Shown here: positions 23,464-29,631 of the stretch, one piece after another
How positions within the stretch are numbered: the first letter of the stretch is position 1
How the letters are laid out: each line of letters starts with the position of its first letter
IMG/VR virus record: IMGVR_UViG_3300032006_000057
Location: 1-29,631 of that record
Origin: a virus
Strand: one strand, 5' to 3'
DNA: 29,631 nucleotides
Position numbers and translations under genes: made by a program
Notes under the pieces: model-generated
The model's input: only the letters and a program-made list of their open reading frames with translations
What the model was told of the DNA's origin: nothing
Database searches by the model: none

Positions 23464-25263
23464 TTAAATCCTTCCTCCTGGGATGTAGTCTACATAAAAT
23501 CCTGAAACAGTATATGAAGAACCTGTTCCAGTACTTGATATTCTAAAATTATTAGTAAATCCGCTACCAGTTAAATTTACTTTTTGTTGTGGGTATAATG
23601 TTTGTCCAAAAACAGCTGATGCAAAAACTGCTGTACCAAATACTGCTGGATTTGCTAAAGCACCTATTCCTAGTTCAGCTGGTTGTGGAACATTGTTATC
23701 ATCAAAATCATATCTACACAAAACTTTTAAATTATTATTAGAACCTTCTGCTCTAATACTTGTTTTAATATAATATAAAGTTTTACGAACACCTGAATCT
23801 CCATAATCTAAATCAGGTGTTTTATACTCAGCACTTATAGTATTACCATCAAAATTATTTCCAGTATCATGATTGTATATATAACCATCAATACTAGAAT
23901 GATAATAAACTTCATCACCGTTTTCATCAAATCCTGAGTGAGTCATACGAGCTGGTATACCTGTAGATTCACTCCATTCGTATAAAGGAACACCTTCAGA
24001 AGATATTTTAAATGTTCCTAGTATTCCTTTTTGTTGTAAGTCAGCAGTTCCACTCTTATAATAAAATAATCTATATTGATTTTTTTCTCTAATAACCATA
24101 CTTGAAAAAGTAATAGTTGATAAGTTTGGAAAAATATCATCTCTAAATATAGGAAGTACCTTTCTACTAATAGAACCTAATTCAATATCATCAATACGAG
24201 CTGTTCCTGCAATAGTTCTTAAACCGTCTGGAGAAAGAAAAATTAAATCTCCACCAATCTCTTGAATAGTTTTGCCACTTACACAACCAATATTTTTAGT
24301 TACGGATGATAAGACTGCCGTTGTATCTAGGCCAGATAATTGGTATATACTATTTTTACAAAATATAATAAGTTTATTACGAAAAGATTTTATGCCTACT
24401 ATTTGGTCTCCAACATCTACTGTACCTGCAGAACTTCCTGTAAAATTTTCTGGTGATAGTCTAGTACTATAAGCAACTACTTGTGGATTTTCTGAATAAC
24501 CTGCAACTATTAATCTTTCTCCAAAAATAGTAACTAACTCTGGGTCTGTAGGAGCTGACCTTTTTACTTCTTTAAATGAATAAGTATGTACTCCTGCATT
24601 TGTAATTTCTATAACTAATTCACCAATCTTATTAGTACCATCAGCTATATAAAGTTTACCATATTGTTTATTTCCTTCATAAAAAGCAAACTCACAAAGA
24701 CTTTGAGAACCTCTTGATATTGCACTTCCACTAGATAATTGAGCGGCAGTAGCTCCATTCTTTTTTATAACTTGAGATGATGCACTTGAAGCAAAATTAC
24801 CATCTGCTGTCATTGATGTATCACTACCAATACTCAGAACAAGAAACTGTTCGTTATTAATTAATATATCGTCACCAACTGCAAACTCTGAAGAAAAAGA
24901 AGTACCACTTCCAGTTATTGTAGCACTTCCTGAACTTACTGATACAGTACCTGTTTTAGATTGATAAGTATCTTTATTAACTTGTGTCCAAGTAGTACCA
25001 TCTGCACTATAATAAATATTAGAACCTTGACAAGCTACAACACCTTTAGCATATCTATATATACCTTCAATATCATCTGCATTTCCAGCTGGTTGATTGC
25101 TTCCAAATTTACTATAACCATTAATTCTTCTGTATCCTCCGTGAATAGAAGACTCAAAATTATTAAGTCTTTGTGCTACTCCTGGAGTTCTAAAAAGTAG
25201 TGAGGTACTAGAAACTAAGTCTAATCCACCTTCACAATTTATCGAGATACCTTGTTCAGCCAT
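23464..25263 (-). CDS. tail nozzle / hub protein (P22 gp10 or T7 gp12-like role)
   Basis: The 599-residue protein begins with MAEQGISINCEGGLDLVSST and the phrase NNFESSIHGGYRRINGYSKFG, which is typical of phage tail nozzle proteins in short-tailed phages. The middle is rich in regular beta strands with repeats such as FGERLIVAGYSEN and FRNKLIIFCKNSIYQLSG, suggesting a beta-propeller. The C terminus is beta-rich and hydrophobic. In T7 and P22 this protein forms the end of the short tail below the adaptor ring. Here it follows the adaptor-like gene and precedes the fibre, as expected. There is no nearby Shine-Dalgarno sequence; GGAAG lies about 20 bases upstream. Its last codons contain the fibre gene binding site. 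Confidence 0.8.
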   Translation of the reverse strand: MAEQGISINCEGGLDLVSSTSLLFRTPGVAQRLNNFESSIHGGYRRINGYSKFGSNQPAGNADDIEGIYRYAKGVVACQGSNIYYSADGTTWTQVNKDTYQSKTGTVSVSSGSATITGSGTSFSSEFAVGDDILINNEQFLVLSIGSDTSMTADGNFASSASSQVIKKNGATAAQLSSGSAISRGSQSLCEFAFYEGNKQYGKLYIADGTNKIGELVIEITNAGVHTYSFKEVKRSAPTDPELVTIFGERLIVAGYSENPQVVAYSTRLSPENFTGSSAGTVDVGDQIVGIKSFRNKLIIFCKNSIYQLSGLDTTAVLSSVTKNIGCVSGKTIQEIGGDLIFLSPDGLRTIAGTARIDDIELGSISRKVLPIFRDDIFPNLSTITFSSMVIREKNQYRLFYYKSGTADLQQKGILGTFKISSEGVPLYEWSESTGIPARMTHSGFDENGDEVYYHSSIDGYIYNHDTGNNFDGNTISAEYKTPDLDYGDSGVRKTLYYIKTSIRAEGSNNNLKVLCRYDFDDNNVPQPAELGIGALANPAVFGTAVFASAVFGQTLYPQQKVNLTGSGFTNNFRISSTGTGSSYTVSGFYVDYIPGGRI

Positions 25264-25352
25264 GATTTAAAAAAATTTGTTATTACTTCCTTTTTATTTA
25301 CTTTTATCCAACTTGGTGGTAATTTTACATGTGTCTTTTTTTTATTAGACAT
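25239..25352 (-). CDS. 37-residue basic small protein bridging adaptor and nozzle genes
   Basis: A 37-codon frame starts at an ATG that overlaps the last codons of the adaptor gene by eight bases. It runs through the 81-base gap and ends 25 bases inside the nozzle gene. It reads MSNKKKTHVKLPPSWIKVNK and continues with a mixed hydrophobic and basic helix. The overlaps on both sides fit translational coupling and could explain why the nozzle gene lacks a nearby Shine-Dalgarno sequence. No family is recognised, so it could also be chance. Confidence 0.45.
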   Translation of the reverse strand: MSNKKKTHVKLPPSWIKVNKKEVITNFFKSWLNKVSR

Positions 25353-26118
25353 AAAAACTTCTTCTATCATCCATTATAACAGGGAAAGGTTCAAGTAGTT
25401 GTTCTCTCATTGTTCTTAAACCATTTTGAAATTCTACATCTGCTAACTGAGCTTGAGACATATTATCTTTAAATTGATGAATATAGTATCTTGCTTTTGC
25501 TAATAACACAGAAGTATATTGTTTTGGAAATACTACAGTATCATCATATGCTGATAATTCTGTAGGTTGTGTATAAGCATAAAAATAAATTCTATAAATT
25601 CCATCAGGTATAGGAGATAATCCAAGTTTATTGTTCTCTGGTACTCTTATTACTCTTCTAGGAATACCATAAGATTGTGTATCACTTTTATCTCTGGCTT
25701 CAGATATTCCGTGAGTTCTTTGCCAACTACTTAAAGATAGTGGAGATAATTTATGTATTTCATAAGGAGCAGATTTACCTGATACTCCTTCTTCAGTAAC
25801 TACCATATTATCCCAATCAATAAAACTATATTCATTTAGTATTGTTTGGGCGCTTCTTAAATCATACCATCTTGTTCCTGATGATGTTTCAATATAAGTA
25901 TTACCATAATAATTATTAGAAGGGTCTCCTGCAGATAAAAAACTCCATTTATCTTCAGCGTTGCATATATCAAAGTAAGCTCTATTAATAGCGTCTTTAA
26001 TATATTTTTGTATACCTAATGCAGAACTAGAAAAATTAGAAGAAGTTAATTCAACTTCATTAAGTTCTCTAATTAAAGTATTAGTTAAATCCAAATATGT
26101 TCTAAATGGAGCAGCCAT
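25345..26118 (-). CDS. head-tail adaptor (tail tubular A / gp11-like)
   Basis: This 257-residue protein has the features of the adaptor ring protein below the portal in short-tailed phages. Its N-terminal helices include FRTYLDLTNTLIRELNEVEL and an IKDAINRAYFDI helix. A central beta part contains YEIHKLSPLSLSSW, IPRRVIRVPENNKLGLSPIP and YRIYFYAYTQPTELSAYDD. C-terminal helices follow (YTSVLLAKARYYIHQF, then DVEFQNGLRTMREQLLEPFP). The proline after the beta part and the final DDRRSFYV tail are typical. It lies between the capsid and nozzle genes as expected. AAAGGA lies eight bases before the ATG. Confidence 0.8.
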   Translation of the reverse strand: MAAPFRTYLDLTNTLIRELNEVELTSSNFSSSALGIQKYIKDAINRAYFDICNAEDKWSFLSAGDPSNNYYGNTYIETSSGTRWYDLRSAQTILNEYSFIDWDNMVVTEEGVSGKSAPYEIHKLSPLSLSSWQRTHGISEARDKSDTQSYGIPRRVIRVPENNKLGLSPIPDGIYRIYFYAYTQPTELSAYDDTVVFPKQYTSVLLAKARYYIHQFKDNMSQAQLADVEFQNGLRTMREQLLEPFPVIMDDRRSFYV

Positions 26119-26132
26119 TATTTAATCCTTTA

Positions 26133-26333
26133 TTATTCTGAAACTTTGTAAGAAGGGGTACCAATGTCAGGTGAACCAATATCAGCTTTTCTTCTTAAAT
26201 CCATTTTACCATATTGTCTTGGATATTTTTCTTTACTATAATCACAAGAAGCTACATTATTCCCTTCTTTTAAGAAAGGTAAATGTTCTGTTATAACATC
26301 AGTATATTCAATTCCGTTTTTCATTTTAGCCAT
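26133..26333 (-). CDS. 66-residue hypothetical structural-type protein
   Basis: This small polar protein has a Pro/Gly-rich C-terminal half (IGSPDIGTPSYKVSE) and one cysteine. No family is recognised. It lies between the capsid terminator and the adaptor gene, with AAGGA eight bases before the ATG, so it is probably translated. A role as a small head completion or decoration protein is possible from its position only. Confidence 0.6.
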   Translation of the reverse strand: MAKMKNGIEYTDVITEHLPFLKEGNNVASCDYSKEKYPRQYGKMDLRRKADIGSPDIGTPSYKVSE

Positions 26334-26344
26334 TTTTAAATTCC

Positions 26345-26380
26345 TTATTATAAAAGAAAGGGCGAAATTAATCGCCCCTT
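26345..26380 (-). terminator. intrinsic terminator after the capsid gene
   Basis: On the minus strand a stem of six perfect GC-rich pairs (GGGCGA/TCGCCC) is extended by one G-U and two A-U pairs. It closes a six-base loop and is followed by TTTCTTTTATAA. It begins 15 bases after the major capsid stop codon. This is the only clear Rho-independent terminator in the window. It would allow the capsid message to be made in excess of the tail genes. Confidence 0.85.
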
Positions 26381-26394
26381 CTAATTATGTATTA

Positions 26395-27372
26395 TTAGTC
26401 GATAGCGTAGACTGCTTTCACAATCGCATCATCTCTAAGAACACTTCTTCCATAAACATGAAGACCTCTTACGATATCACCGAAAGTATCAGTGTCTCGT
26501 AGAGTTTCAATATTAAGGATTGACTGAGCAGTTGCTGTAGAAGATATATGTCCTCCTAAGCATTGACCAGTTGAGTTCGTACCTGAAACTGCAGGACAGT
26601 TAGAAGATTTATACATTTGGAATCCTCTAATTGAACCAGACGCAACTAGACCATTTCTTACACCACCATCACCTTGATTGTAGTCAGATGACATTAGTTT
26701 AGAATCAGTACTAGCTAGTTCTTCATAGAACTCAGGTTTTGCAACAAACCATCTTCCGTCTTCTGGCACAGATGAATCGTCAAGAAGTCTAGCCATTCTA
26801 GCCATAATTGCTAAAGGACTAATTTCTGAACCTCCATTACCCATATCAATAGGGTCGCCTGAAGTCATGTTAGCTATTGCTGAACCATTTCCATCACCAC
26901 CAAGTAGATGGTCTGGACTTGAAGTAGAGACACCTCCGAACATTGTAGATAATACTTCACTGTCCATTGTGTCTTTTAGTGTGTACGCCGCACTTGAAGC
27001 GCCTACAGATGCAAAGTTGACATGAGACATTCTTTCCTCAATATCATCGATAATAAACTTAAATGAGTTTGCTTTATCAATAACAAGTGTCGCTTCGGCA
27101 TCAGTAAGGTATTGTTTTGTTGTCGCTGCTGCTCTCGTATAAGCTGCTACAGTTACAGTTGGCTCTTTAATAATTTTGACAGTATCGCCAAAACCACTGA
27201 TTTCACCAGCGTAATCTGTATTAGTTATAGCTTCAATAACAGACGCTTTCCTAAAGAAGTTTTGAATCTTCTTCGAGAAAATTTCAGGAACCCAATACTC
27301 ACCTGTTTGGGTTGAAACGCCTACATCAAAGTTGGAGAGGTTTGCATTCGACGCATTTTGTAATGTACCCAT
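26395..27372 (-). CDS. major capsid protein (HK97-like fold)
   Basis: This 325-residue protein has the length and layout of a phage major capsid protein. A short N arm (NFDVGVSTQTGEYWVPEIFS) is followed by the conserved early helix KKIQNFFRKASVIEAI, then a beta strand with KIIKEPTVTVAAYT. The RAAATTKQYLTDAEATLVID and FKFIIDDIEERMSHVNF sections match the P-domain of marine podovirus and cyanophage coats. A Gly-rich loop with SPLAIMARMARLLDDSSVPEDG follows, and GIYR-like end strands finish the protein. It follows a scaffold gene and has the strongest ribosome binding site in the window (AAGGAGG six bases before ATG), as expected for the most abundant protein. A terminator follows the gene. Confidence 0.92.
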   Translation of the reverse strand: MGTLQNASNANLSNFDVGVSTQTGEYWVPEIFSKKIQNFFRKASVIEAITNTDYAGEISGFGDTVKIIKEPTVTVAAYTRAAATTKQYLTDAEATLVIDKANSFKFIIDDIEERMSHVNFASVGASSAAYTLKDTMDSEVLSTMFGGVSTSSPDHLLGGDGNGSAIANMTSGDPIDMGNGGSEISPLAIMARMARLLDDSSVPEDGRWFVAKPEFYEELASTDSKLMSSDYNQGDGGVRNGLVASGSIRGFQMYKSSNCPAVSGTNSTGQCLGGHISSTATAQSILNIETLRDTDTFGDIVRGLHVYGRSVLRDDAIVKAVYAID

Positions 27373-27386
27373 TACTTCCTCCTTGT

Positions 27387-27409
27387 TTAGTTGTTAAGTT
27401 AGCAACTAA
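27387..27409 (-). promoter_or_regulatory. leader hairpin before the capsid ribosome binding site
   Basis: An inverted repeat TTAGTTG/CAACTAA (seven pairs, nine-base loop) lies in the 49-base gap between scaffold and capsid genes, just before the AAGGAGG site. It could stabilise the capsid message or mark an RNase processing site, as seen in other short-tailed phages. It has no U-run, so it is not an intrinsic terminator. Confidence 0.5.
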
Positions 27410-27421
27410 GCACGAGTAAAA

Positions 27422-28402
27422 TTAGTAAGTCGGATTTCCACTACCGCCATAATTTCTTTTGCCCATATCATTAACGACACGGCCTTCAGACATAGCTTCT
27501 GTAATAGATTTTTCGTTCTTATCAAATTCACTTTGAGACATAGCTGCAATTTGTGAACGAGTCCAAATCTTTTTACTTCCATATCCTATCTCTTTACTAT
27601 TCTTTACCTGTATCATTTCTGAAGCAGGTACTAAATCGCCTGAGACATTCCTTTTAGTATTAGAAGATTTAAACTTGCCGACATCCTGTTTGAAGAGGTC
27701 GATTGCACGAGCAGCTAAAGTAGCATTTGAACCATTACTATAAATCCAACCTTTTATTTCTTCAGGTTGTCTATCAGCCCATTCATGAAACTCATCGGAT
27801 TCTCTAATCTCTGAGAAGTCTGGGTGTAGTTTTTCTAAAGTTAACTCTGCTTCTTTCATAGAAATTTCTTGATTTTTATTCTGAAGAACTTTTAATTCTT
27901 CTTTTAAATCCTCAAGTTCTTTTGAAGTTTGAGTATGAGCAACTGATTCAACTACATCATAAACATCTGGATAATTCTTTTTAAACTCTTGAAGTTCTTC
28001 TTTACTTTTAGGAGCTTTATATTTTGGTCTATTAGCTCTTAATTGTGCATGAAGTTCTTCTTCTTTTTGTTTAAAAGAGTTAACCTTAGTATCATAATGT
28101 TTTTTTAAATCATCATACCTTTTTTTATAGTCAACTTTTTTATAAGGTTGAGATTCTTGAGTTACTTCCTCTTCCTGAGTAGCTTCTTCTGTGTTTAGCA
28201 TTGTATCCACAACTACCTTAGGTTTTGGTTTTTTATATCCCATCGAATCATTTGCACCTTCGTATGGTTTTTGTGCTGCTTCATCCATAGTATCATAATC
28301 AAGATAATCTTTCTTTTGATTATATGGATTAGCTTCTTGTTCATCGTTCTTCGGAGAAGTAGTTCTTTTTTTCAAAAGAGGGTTCTCTTTACTTTCAGTC
28401 AT
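27422..28402 (-). CDS. capsid scaffolding protein
   Basis: This 326-residue protein is highly charged and mainly helical. A Lys/Glu/Asp-rich, partly disordered N-terminal third is followed by a long coiled coil at about 120-205 (LEDLKEELKVLQNKNQEISM). It also contains the scaffold-type segment HPDFSEIRESDEFHEWADRQ and a helix with NATLAARAIDLF. The C-terminal basic part ends in MGKRNYGGSGNPTY and may contact the coat. It sits directly upstream of the major capsid gene, which is the usual place of the scaffold. AAAGGTG lies seven bases before the ATG. It should guide procapsid assembly and leave before DNA packaging. Confidence 0.85.
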   Translation of the reverse strand: MTESKENPLLKKRTTSPKNDEQEANPYNQKKDYLDYDTMDEAAQKPYEGANDSMGYKKPKPKVVVDTMLNTEEATQEEEVTQESQPYKKVDYKKRYDDLKKHYDTKVNSFKQKEEELHAQLRANRPKYKAPKSKEELQEFKKNYPDVYDVVESVAHTQTSKELEDLKEELKVLQNKNQEISMKEAELTLEKLHPDFSEIRESDEFHEWADRQPEEIKGWIYSNGSNATLAARAIDLFKQDVGKFKSSNTKRNVSGDLVPASEMIQVKNSKEIGYGSKKIWTRSQIAAMSQSEFDKNEKSITEAMSEGRVVNDMGKRNYGGSGNPTY

Positions 28403-28504
28403 TTTTAATCACCTTTCGTTGTTATTGTTGGGGTCTTGCAGAATTGCAAGAGTAGCCGAAAACAGAGTGCCTTGGTGATTCCAGGGTCGCTCTATTTATA
28501 AAGT
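28403..28504 (-). promoter_or_regulatory. 102-base leader with hairpins before the scaffold gene
   Basis: This gap holds no convincing gene. On the minus strand it contains a perfect seven-pair hairpin (TCTTGCA/TGCAAGA with a four-base loop) at 28434-28451 and a weaker CCCTGG/CCAAGG stem at 28470-28486. No U-run follows either one. A TATAAA sequence at its upstream end lacks a good -35. It is likely a structured 5' leader or RNA processing site of the scaffold-capsid message. Confidence 0.4.
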
Positions 28505-29362
28505 CTACTTGTAGGGGTTTTGCATTAAACCACCACGAGCAGCACTCATGACATCCGTTGGAACAATATCCATAGGAGTAGTATCCATTTGTTGTTCGTC
28601 TTGGATGTTCATATCTTTATCGTAGTCATCCTCTGCTTTTTTCATCATCTTACGAAGTTTGTCTACACCTAAGTGTTTTACAGACTTAGCTGTAAATACA
28701 AACTCTCCATCTGATAATCTTGCAGGGATTGAGTCGGATGTTTCTGTTCCTGGTCCATCGACTTCGCCTTCACCAGAGAATTCATTAGTAGCATTAGCTA
28801 TAAACATTTTTGGAATTATATCTAATAACGCTGGAAATGTTTCTATAGCTTGTTCTAAAACTTGTTCATCTTCTGCAGTTAACATTGTTGTATCAATACT
28901 AACTTGTAAATCTTCATTATCTAGTTCATCAATATCAGGTTCTTCAGCTTCATTTAATACTGCTTGGTCATTTTCTAACATTTTATCTGTTTCAGCAACA
29001 GCTTCTGCTTCTTCGTTTTGTTCTTCTATCATATCAATGGGCATTCCTTCATCTTGTACTGTTTGTAATTCTGGGATGACCATACCACCATCATCATAAG
29101 CACGATAACCAGGGTCATCTTTAATACTAAATACTTTTTCCTCAAGACCAGCTATTCCACCTGCAGCATATCTAGCTCTTGATTGGTCAAATAATCTTTG
29201 TGGTTGCCCTGGATTTTGTACTGAAGAAGGAACTTGAGGAGCTTGTAACCCCATAGTAGGAGCTTTAGTTTCTCCAGTAATAGTAGAAAGAGGTTTATCT
29301 TCACTACCAGTTTTACTTGAGCCTGGTACTCTATATAATGCTGCGTATCCTGGTGTTGCCAT
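28505..29362 (-). CDS. marine-phage structural protein with SDSIPARLSDGEFV motif
   Basis: This 285-residue acidic protein begins with a Pro/Ser/Thr-rich arm and the motifs RYAAGGIAGLEEKVF and AYDDGGMVIPEL. A very acidic stretch with helices follows at about 112-185. The conserved segment GEVDGPGTETSDSIPARLSD with GEFVFTAKSVKHLG comes next, and a charged helix and the tail AARGGLMQNPYK close the protein. The GPGTxTSDSIPAxLSDGEFV motif is widespread in structural proteins of marine phages. Its function is not settled. The gene lies just upstream of scaffold, with AAAAGGA nine bases before the ATG. It may be a head-associated or portal-associated protein. Confidence 0.75.
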   Translation of the reverse strand: MATPGYAALYRVPGSSKTGSEDKPLSTITGETKAPTMGLQAPQVPSSVQNPGQPQRLFDQSRARYAAGGIAGLEEKVFSIKDDPGYRAYDDGGMVIPELQTVQDEGMPIDMIEEQNEEAEAVAETDKMLENDQAVLNEAEEPDIDELDNEDLQVSIDTTMLTAEDEQVLEQAIETFPALLDIIPKMFIANATNEFSGEGEVDGPGTETSDSIPARLSDGEFVFTAKSVKHLGVDKLRKMMKKAEDDYDKDMNIQDEQQMDTTPMDIVPTDVMSAARGGLMQNPYK

Positions 29363-29383
29363 AGTATTATTCCTTTTAATTAG

Positions 29384-29596
29384 TTAAAAAGTCCATTTAA
29401 TTTTTATTCCTTTATCTTTTGATTTAGTATTGTAGCCTATGTTTGCACTAAAATTATTTTTATTAAATTCTGCACCTAGCCAATTATTACTATCCAAATT
29501 TAAATTCTTTGTAGGGTTCCCATACTTTACTTTTGTATAACTAGGTCCATCACTAGATGAATAACCTTCTACAGATATTTTATTTTTATTTCCCAC
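29384..29596 (-). CDS. 70-residue beta-rich small protein
   Basis: The start is GTG at 29596, preceded in frame by a stop two codons upstream. The product is rich in Asn, Lys, Ser and Gly. It ends with alternating hydrophobic and polar residues (NNFSANIGYNTKSKDKG, then IKIKWTF), like a strand pair of a beta-barrel. It has a tail pattern similar to the C terminus of the poly-Asn protein at the other end of the window. The GTG overlaps the end of the upstream partial gene by 11 bases. No family is recognised. Confidence 0.6.
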   Translation of the reverse strand: MGNKNKISVEGYSSSDGPSYTKVKYGNPTKNLNLDSNNWLGAEFNKNNFSANIGYNTKSKDKGIKIKWTF

Positions 29597-29631
29597 GAAC
29601 TATATCGTAATCCTTTCCTTGTTTTTTCCAA
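29586..29631 (-). CDS. 3' end of an upstream gene (portal by position?)
   Basis: A frame entering from the right edge reads WKKQGKDYDIVRGK and ends in TAA. It overlaps the GTG of the 70-residue gene by 11 bases, like other junctions here. The AAGGAAAGG stretch within it may act as the binding site for that next gene. In short-tailed phages the gene a little upstream of scaffold is often the portal. Only 14 residues are visible, so this identity is a guess. Confidence 0.5.
   Translation of the reverse strand, partial: WKKQGKDYDIVRGK

Noticed and set aside
26345-26350. TATAAT in the tail of the capsid terminator
   Set aside because: No matching -35. The bases are part of the U-rich terminator tail.
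1-29631. tRNA genes, CRISPR arrays, insertion sequences, integrase or attachment sites
   Set aside because: I looked for cloverleaf-like sequence, regular spaced repeats and transposase or integrase motifs and saw none. Repeats present are coding repeats.

Overview
The window is a strongly AT-rich stretch of a tailed-phage genome, or a phage contig from a metagenome. Every supported gene lies on the minus strand, so transcription runs from high to low coordinates. Genes are packed end to end with short overlaps, and no gap exceeds about 125 bases. The gene set is a short-tailed (podovirus-like) virion and late module: scaffold, major capsid protein, adaptor-like protein, nozzle-like protein, a long tail fibre with a C-terminal S74 chaperone, and several very large internal or structural proteins. 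The AT bias, the fibre repeat style, the phage Hsp20 and several small genes resemble marine phages of SAR11 and cyanobacteria. This suggests an AT-rich marine bacterial host, but the host cannot be proven from this window. Terminase, replication genes, RNA polymerase and a recognisable endolysin are not visible. The portal may be the gene whose last codons sit at the right edge.

Layout in transcription order. (1) 29631-26133, head: the tail end of an upstream gene, two small structural proteins (one with the marine-phage TSDSIPARLSDGEFV motif), scaffold, major capsid protein behind a very strong ribosome binding site, an intrinsic terminator directly after the capsid gene, and a 66-residue protein. 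(2) 26118-18296, tail: adaptor-like protein, an overlooked 37-codon ORF, nozzle-like protein, 1266-residue fibre with S74 domain, a 340-residue second adhesin-like protein, and two unknown proteins. (3) 17493-16799: a START/SRPBCC-type hydrophobic-ligand protein and a small gene. (4) A perfect sigma70-type promoter (TTGACA-17-TATAAT) at 16767-16795 starts the next block: three small proteins, a 679-residue Gln/Asn-rich protein with nine exact 22-residue repeats, a HlyC-like lysine acyltransferase, and a 434-residue protein with a lysine-rich N terminus and a hydrophobic segment. (5) 12355-8574, envelope block: small membrane proteins, two Sec-exported proteins (one with a roughly 200-residue acidic/aromatic stretch without any K, R or H), and a membrane-anchored coiled coil. 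(6) A second promoter of the same design at 8542-8570, close enough to the next ATG to make leaderless mRNA, precedes a 52-residue protein and three large or medium virion-type proteins (203, 815 and 1245 residues). (7) 1546-1: a poly-Asn protein, an Hsp20 chaperone, a strongly structured RNA candidate, a one-helix membrane peptide and the first codons of one more gene.

The most notable idea is the overlapping pair at 12366-14109. A toxin-activating (HlyC/RtxC-type) acyltransferase relative is encoded immediately upstream of, and overlapping, a protein whose first 62 residues hold 22 lysines followed by a hydrophobic segment. Together with an SRPBCC lipid-binding-type protein a few genes upstream, this suggests that the phage may acylate one of its own, possibly membrane-active, virion proteins. 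This is inference from sequence patterns and gene order and needs direct testing.
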